A model generated the notes under the pieces. The model saw nothing but the letters and a program-made list of their open reading frames with translations. It did no database searches and was not told the DNA's origin. This document shows, piece by piece, positions 59,401 through 64,000 of a stretch of 64,000 nt of DNA; the first letter of the stretch is position 1, and each line of letters begins with the position of its first letter. Source of the DNA: Clonostachys chloroleuca (Eukaryota > Ascomycota > Sordariomycetes > Hypocreales > Bionectriaceae); the NCBI GenBank assembly GCA_037952775.1, contig JBANAY010000003.1, positions 32,178,001-32,242,000 of the forward strand, written 5' to 3'. The position numbers and the translations under genes are program-made.

Positions 59401-59455
59401 TTGTCCGTTGGCCAGCTTGGCAGATCTTCTTGCCTTCAAGAAGCATCCTAAATAA
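56437..59455 (+). CDS. CLA4: p21-activated kinase Cla4 (PH + CRIB + kinase)
   Basis: Exons 56437-56453, 56793-58823, 58891-58990 and 59046-59455, about 852 aa after one frame correction. The 17-nt first exon gives MSQQE, joined across a 339-nt intron to [18 protein letters not shown]. The PH domain lies at about residues 75-190 ([18 protein letters not shown] ... WIDFIYGAC). The CRIB motif [20 protein letters not shown] follows, then the P/Q-rich linker. The kinase domain has [34 protein letters not shown] (exon 3), [20 protein letters not shown] and [12 protein letters not shown]. Cla4 is a Cdc42/Rac effector in polarity, septation and hyphal growth. The frame breaks inside the CRIB segment at the C5 run 57430-57434. 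One extra C gives [15 protein letters not shown], the usual sequence. Confidence 0.93.
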
Positions 59456-62400
59456 TTAACTAATCAGGCCCGGGGTCGTTCTCAGGAACAATGGAACAAG
59501 CCATGATTTGGCAACGTGGCTATATTATCTATGCCTTGATGACATATATTTAGTCCATCATGATGCGTTGGCGTCCGGGTTTTTGGGAGTTGGTTCCCCT
59601 ACCCATGGTTCTTCTTTGCATCTCTTCTTCTCTTTCTTTGTCTTCCCGACACTTGCCTGGCAACAGGCTAATACTTCATCCCGATGTTTCGAGGAAGGGC
59701 AGGGCAGGTTTTTCTTCTTCTTCTATATTATTATTCACTGCATCGCAAATGGACTCGTTGAGCCAACACCAAGGCTTTTGGCGATGGGATTTATAAGGGT
59801 AACGAATGGCGGGTATGTGTTTCTCATGCTTATGATGATGGTCGCGGGAAGCTATGGCTAGGTATATGTCCCTACTTGCATATTGCCCTTTTATTTATTT
59901 TATTTTATTTTTTTCTTCTATATGAAAGAGATGGTAGGACGAAATATACTCAGAATATAGACGGTTTTATATCTTTGGATCTACTCTTGTAGCAAGGCAT
60001 CGCCATTGTTTAGTCCACGGCTATTAAACGAGCACCATGTCTTTCGAAGCTGACACTTCTCCACTTCCACCAGGTTATGTCCCATTTCAGCGTGATGGAG
60101 GTAAATTAAAGCCTAGCCTGGGAGACAGAAAAGACGTTTCAGGATGTGGATAATGAAAGAATAGGAATGTGGGATGCTTCTGGCTGCAACATGTTTGACC
60201 TGGCCTTGCCTCTTACCATAGATCTGCCCCTGACGGAGGTTGAAACGGCTAGGTGAGCAGCTCACGGCCCGGCGCTCTCCCCAGCGCCAGAAGCTGTTAG
60301 CCCCTCATTAGTTCTGTCGGGGTTGATGGAATTGTAGGGTGAAAGAGGCCAAGGGGTGGCTGGAAGGCTGAAACACCCACTGGAACTAGCCGGGGGTTTC
60401 TTAGCATGCAGAACATCAAGCCCAGCTGTGTCGATGAGGCATTGCCGTATCTTCTTCCACGGGCGCTTTCCAAGCCAAGTTGTGTGCATGCCGCTTCGTC
60501 CTAGCTTTTGCAGTGAGCGAGTCAGCTCCTAGGGATAGGAAGACCGAGATGGGATGGGTGGCTCAAGCTTGCCCTAGGCTGACGAGTGATGGGCTGCAAG
60601 GGATGCGTACGCATCGCATCGAGGGTCGGGATGTGAAACAGGGGTGACGGATAAGGTCTGGAGCTTGGGAGCTGGGGGGCTTTGACAGTGCTACCTTGAG
60701 CGGCTTGAGCAAGTACATCAGGTCTCGGGCGCTGGTTGGTGGGCGAGGGAATGTGCCCGCGAGAGTAATCACGTTGTGGATATTGCGGGAGGTACTTGGA
60801 TGTAGACGAATGTAGTCGCCAAGAAGGTGACAGTCCTTACCTCAGGTACAGAGGATTCTCTGTGTTTCATCCCCAGTCCCAAACCGCCTCCAATTGGGTC
60901 GTCTCCCCCTCTCCAGGTCTCAAGAAGGACACGGGTCGAGTAGTAATACACAGGTACGCCGCGGTACCATGCACGATCCTCAAGTTGGGGGCAGCAAATT
61001 TCTCTCCCAATGGGAAAAGGCATTTCTGCGTCCTGTGATAATAAGCTGCAAGATGGTTAATGCAGAATCCACCGGAAGCGCTCGAGGTACCTGTGTATGG
61101 AACATTGTGTACTTTGAATTCGGTACCTCTAGAATACAGAGACTTGGTGCCTACCTGCCAAACCCCACGTACCCACGTCCTTTTCTAAATACCTACGTGT
61201 GTTGTTGGGGATTATTATTGTCATCTATTTTTTGGCATATAATAATTTTGGTGCGCATGTTTGGCAGGACTAGTGCGAGAGGAAGCAGCACTCACCAGAA
61301 GGATCTGACCAATCAATAAGCTGATGAATCCTCCAGGGATAGAGCATCATTACTCGTAGATGCATTGTGTCCTCTAGGATCGCCCGCTAGCTTCGAATCT
61401 TTGTGGGTTTGAGCAGGTTCTCGTAGGTATTTTCGTCTGTAATGTTTAGATATGGATGTGCTTACGCCTGCAATTGCTTCACAAGTTGTCGCTACGTAAG
61501 GCATAGAATATAGAAGGGTGTCTAGCCACCTAGTCGATGGGTACATGAGACCTCTCTTCCTCATCATTGTAGACGGTGGTGACCCGTTGGTTGCTGCATA
61601 TAGAAGTCCCTTACGTAGCGGGTGCCGCGCTATGGATGTGATTACTGTGCCCTCCACAATTGCACTGCCTGTTAGGTATTCCTTTGTGGTCCTGGGGGTA
61701 TGTAGAGGCGCTGCTGCTAACAGCTGCACTGAAAGGGTGTGGACGACTGGGCCTACTAAGCTACAGGTACTGTGGTAGGTACCTGGCACTGCCGTCACAG
61801 AGAGCCTGCTGGAGCTAAGGGCCACATGGACTTGGGGCCTAAGGAGTGACAACCACCTTCCTTACAGGCCACAGATGGTACCTCCTGCCGCAACACACGT
61901 ACCACTTTTCGCTCTCTCCAGGGCGCTCAAGCCCGTCACTTTTGCTGCTGCGTCCTCATTTCCATCCATCCACGATTCTCTCTGTTCACCTCAACCCATC
62001 CCCTTCTCCAGGCCTACCAATCCCTCGACTCAACACCCACCTCTCCCAACCCGTCCCCCCAAAACCCCAATGAGGCCTGTATATTGTTCATGACTACTTT
62101 AGTTTGTGCCTCTTTTCCTGCTCTCATTTTCTTTCCACCTCTTCCTTTCGTTCGGCACGTCTCGCGGCCAGCCCTTGCCTTTCGCGGCTGATCGACCAAC
62201 CCAGGGTTCAGTTCAACAGCACCCTCAACAGACGCCTCTTCTTTGCATCGTGTCCATCCCAGCCGTGCCCATCGACCATCCTGGGCTTCACTTCTCCAGG
62301 ACTCCGAGCGCGACTCGTTAGCCTCTTTGCGATCGGCCACGGCATTGACTCGATTGATTGAGCCTTTGGGGATTGCTCATCGCTGGCAGCCAGTCCTGCT

Positions 62401-62723
62401 CTGCTTTCCCTTCTGGCCTAGTTCCGACTTCAGCTCCCTAGAGGAAGCTAATAGCACGACTTTGTAATACATGGCCACAGGTCTCTGAGCCTTCTTCGTC
62501 TGTTCGAGAATTCGCGAGAGACGCGGCGCTTTCCCCCTTCCCCTCTTACCGGCGAAGCGACCTATTATTTTTTTCCTAACCACGTCGACCTAACAACCGA
62601 CTTACTGTCCTTCCGACGATACGCCACATATTGTACCTTGACAGACCGACAATATTATTCCCTCCTTTGCAGTCGAGACGATAGAAGCTGCCCGTCTCAT
62701 GAGGTGGGGCCAGGTAATTGATA
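59456..62723. other. 3.3-kb spacer
   Basis: 3' flank of CLA4, then a gene-free region with recurrent GGTACCT / TACCTA words (61085-61880), then a C/T-rich leader (about 61880-62700) before the last gene. A 179-codon minus-strand frame (61313-61852) begins at TTG and is rejected. Confidence 0.55.
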
Positions 62724-64000
62724 ATGTCAACTTCTAGATCCGAAAACTTTCCTCTTGGCTTTGGCTCTCACCCTCCGAGTCAGCCACGTTCTACATCTCC
62801 TTCCGTCAACAATTCGCCTGTAGAAACACCTGGCGCCGGTGTGAACAGATCCCCATTTGGTCTTGCTAGTGGTGTCTCTTCCGCCAGCATCATGTCAGGA
62901 AACTCGCGCTCGGGGGCTGGCTCTCCGTCGCACGAGATCGGGGGTTCGAGCAGATTGTTTTCCAAAAGGTGAGACTTCCCGCGCTGAACCGAACTTGGAC
63001 TTCTTGATTCTTGAAAAACGGATTTGGAAGTTTTCTAGCCCCTCCCTGTTGGTCTGTTGCTGACACCACGGCTTTGTGTAGGGCTCGCGAGATTCAAGCT
63101 CAAGAAGGTGTTGCTGGGATTCCGTTGAACCCATGGGGCGGCCCTCCAACGAGCGGGAACTCTACTCCATTGCGCGAGAATATACCCGAGTCTCCTACCG
63201 ATGGCTTCCCCGACTTTGGTGGACTTCCTACCCCAGATTCGCACAATCAACCTCGTCGCGCACGTGCCGGCACAGTACCTTCTCGATTTCCTCCTGGAGG
63301 TCCCGGCCCTGGCCATTTGCCCGTTCCTGGCCTGGGAGCCAAGTCGGCCAGAAACACCCCGTCGCAAACCCCATACAACAAGACTCCCTCCCCTGGACTT
63401 GAGGCCGTGGACGGTAACTCAGGTAGCTCTGCTCTGCTTTCTCGACTTCGAGCTGGCTCCCTCCCTCAGCGCAGCCAATTTGCTCCTTTGCCCGGTACAA
63501 GCTCGCCTTTTGGCCCCTCGATTTTCAGTAGCTGGAATCCCACCGGAGTTGGGCGTGAGCGAGCATCCACTCTTGCAAGCATTGCTAGTGTCCCTTCGAA
63601 CGGTCCCAGCTCGCCTTCTCAATCGCACTTTTCCAGGGAGGGCGGCAATGATTCAGATGTTCATATGAGAACGCTTGATTATCTTGGACTCGCCGAAACC
63701 CCACAGCAAGCTCGAGCTCAGATTGCCACACCGTACATACCAAACTTAGATTTTGCCCGACAGGCCAGTCGCATTCGTTCCTATTCCGTCAACAACAAAG
63801 ATGTGCATGCAGATGAGTATCCTGATGATGAGTACGAGATCGATGGTCTTCCCGTCAACGAGCAACACTACGCAGCAGCCCTTCAGGATCAGCTCGCGGC
63901 CACACATGCCGCCATTCGTAACCACAACTTGGCCGTGCAGGCTTTTGCTAGCCAGGCATCGTCGACCCGACGACGCGCCCGAACCGCCGGTGTTCTCGAC
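62724..64000 (+). CDS. N-terminal part of a Ser/Pro-rich protein, possibly a Puf/RRM-type RNA-binding protein (runs off window)
   Basis: Exons 62724-62968 and 63082 to beyond 64000, at least 387 aa without a stop. The 113-nt intron (GTGAGA ... CTGACACC ... TAG) joins LFSKR to AREIQAQEG in frame. The protein is disordered and Ser/Pro/Gly-rich (MSTSRSENFPLGFGSHPPS, GGPGPGHLPVPGLG) with many SP and TP sites. A more ordered part starts near residue 280: RTLDYLGLAETPQQARAQ, PNLDFARQASRIRSYSVN and an Ala/Gln-rich helix LQDQLAATHAAIRNHNLA, ending in RRRARTAGVLD. From memory this pattern precedes RRM and Pumilio repeats in fungal Puf1/Jsn1-like proteins; those domains would lie outside the window, so the assignment is tentative. 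Confidence 0.6.

Noticed and set aside
61313..61852. 179-codon minus-strand open frame
   Set aside because: Starts at TTG; no recognisable motif; located in a gene-free spacer with repeated short words.
1..64000. Transposon, secondary-metabolite cluster or viral insertion
   Set aside because: No reverse transcriptase, transposase, long terminal or inverted repeats, PKS/NRPS, P450 clusters or viral proteins in any frame I read.

Overview
The window is nuclear DNA from a filamentous ascomycete. It is most likely a sordariomycete, possibly Hypocreales; that placement is inferred from protein style, not from a search. The evidence is short GT-AG introns (53-339 nt, mostly 55-140) with CTRAC-type branch sites, housekeeping genes on both strands, long spacers, and fungal families such as Atp23, Cla4, Iwr1, Efg1, Mrh4, Tip41 and PAS kinase. 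No tRNA, rRNA, transposon, CRISPR, viral or secondary-metabolite cluster sequence was recognised.

Layout. 0-7.3 kb: the C-terminal part of a low-complexity protein with tandem repeats, tRNA 2'-phosphotransferase (TPT1), a protein with two dsRNA-binding-like domains, and the rRNA-processing factor EFG1. 7.9-15.8 kb: a Mio/Sea4-like WD40 protein facing a PAS-domain kinase. 16-20.4 kb: a long spacer with a perfect 18-bp palindrome. 20.4-24.7 kb: an F-box/LRR protein ending in a CaaX box, then a tau55-like histidine phosphatase. 24.7-28.9 kb is empty. 28.9-36.6 kb: a SANT/Myb-like protein, IWR1 and a CBM48 protein. 37.4-46.2 kb: the mitochondrial DEAD-box helicase MRH4, two proteins of unknown function, TIP41 and Aurora kinase. 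46.5-53.3 kb: ATP23, glutamate 5-kinase (PRO1) and glycyl-tRNA synthetase. 53.3-59.5 kb: a small Cys-containing ORF and the PAK kinase CLA4. 62.7-64 kb: the 5' part of a Ser/Pro-rich, probably RNA-binding protein that runs off the window.

The genes do not form a pathway cluster. The content is core eukaryotic: RNA processing and tRNA function, TOR-linked signalling (Mio, Tip41), cell-cycle and polarity kinases (Aurora, Cla4), mitochondrial biogenesis and amino-acid metabolism. I found no convincing new multi-gene system.

The strongest unexpected signal is a set of nine apparent single-base losses in six genes, eight of them at C or G runs of 5-6. Every one shifts the frame in the same direction. 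This looks like systematic homopolymer undercalling, and it breaks automatic gene models here, including Aurora kinase, Cla4 and Mio. The most interesting biology is glycyl-tRNA synthetase with an in-frame upstream ATG that would add a mitochondrial presequence, and the C-terminal CaaX box on the F-box/LRR protein.
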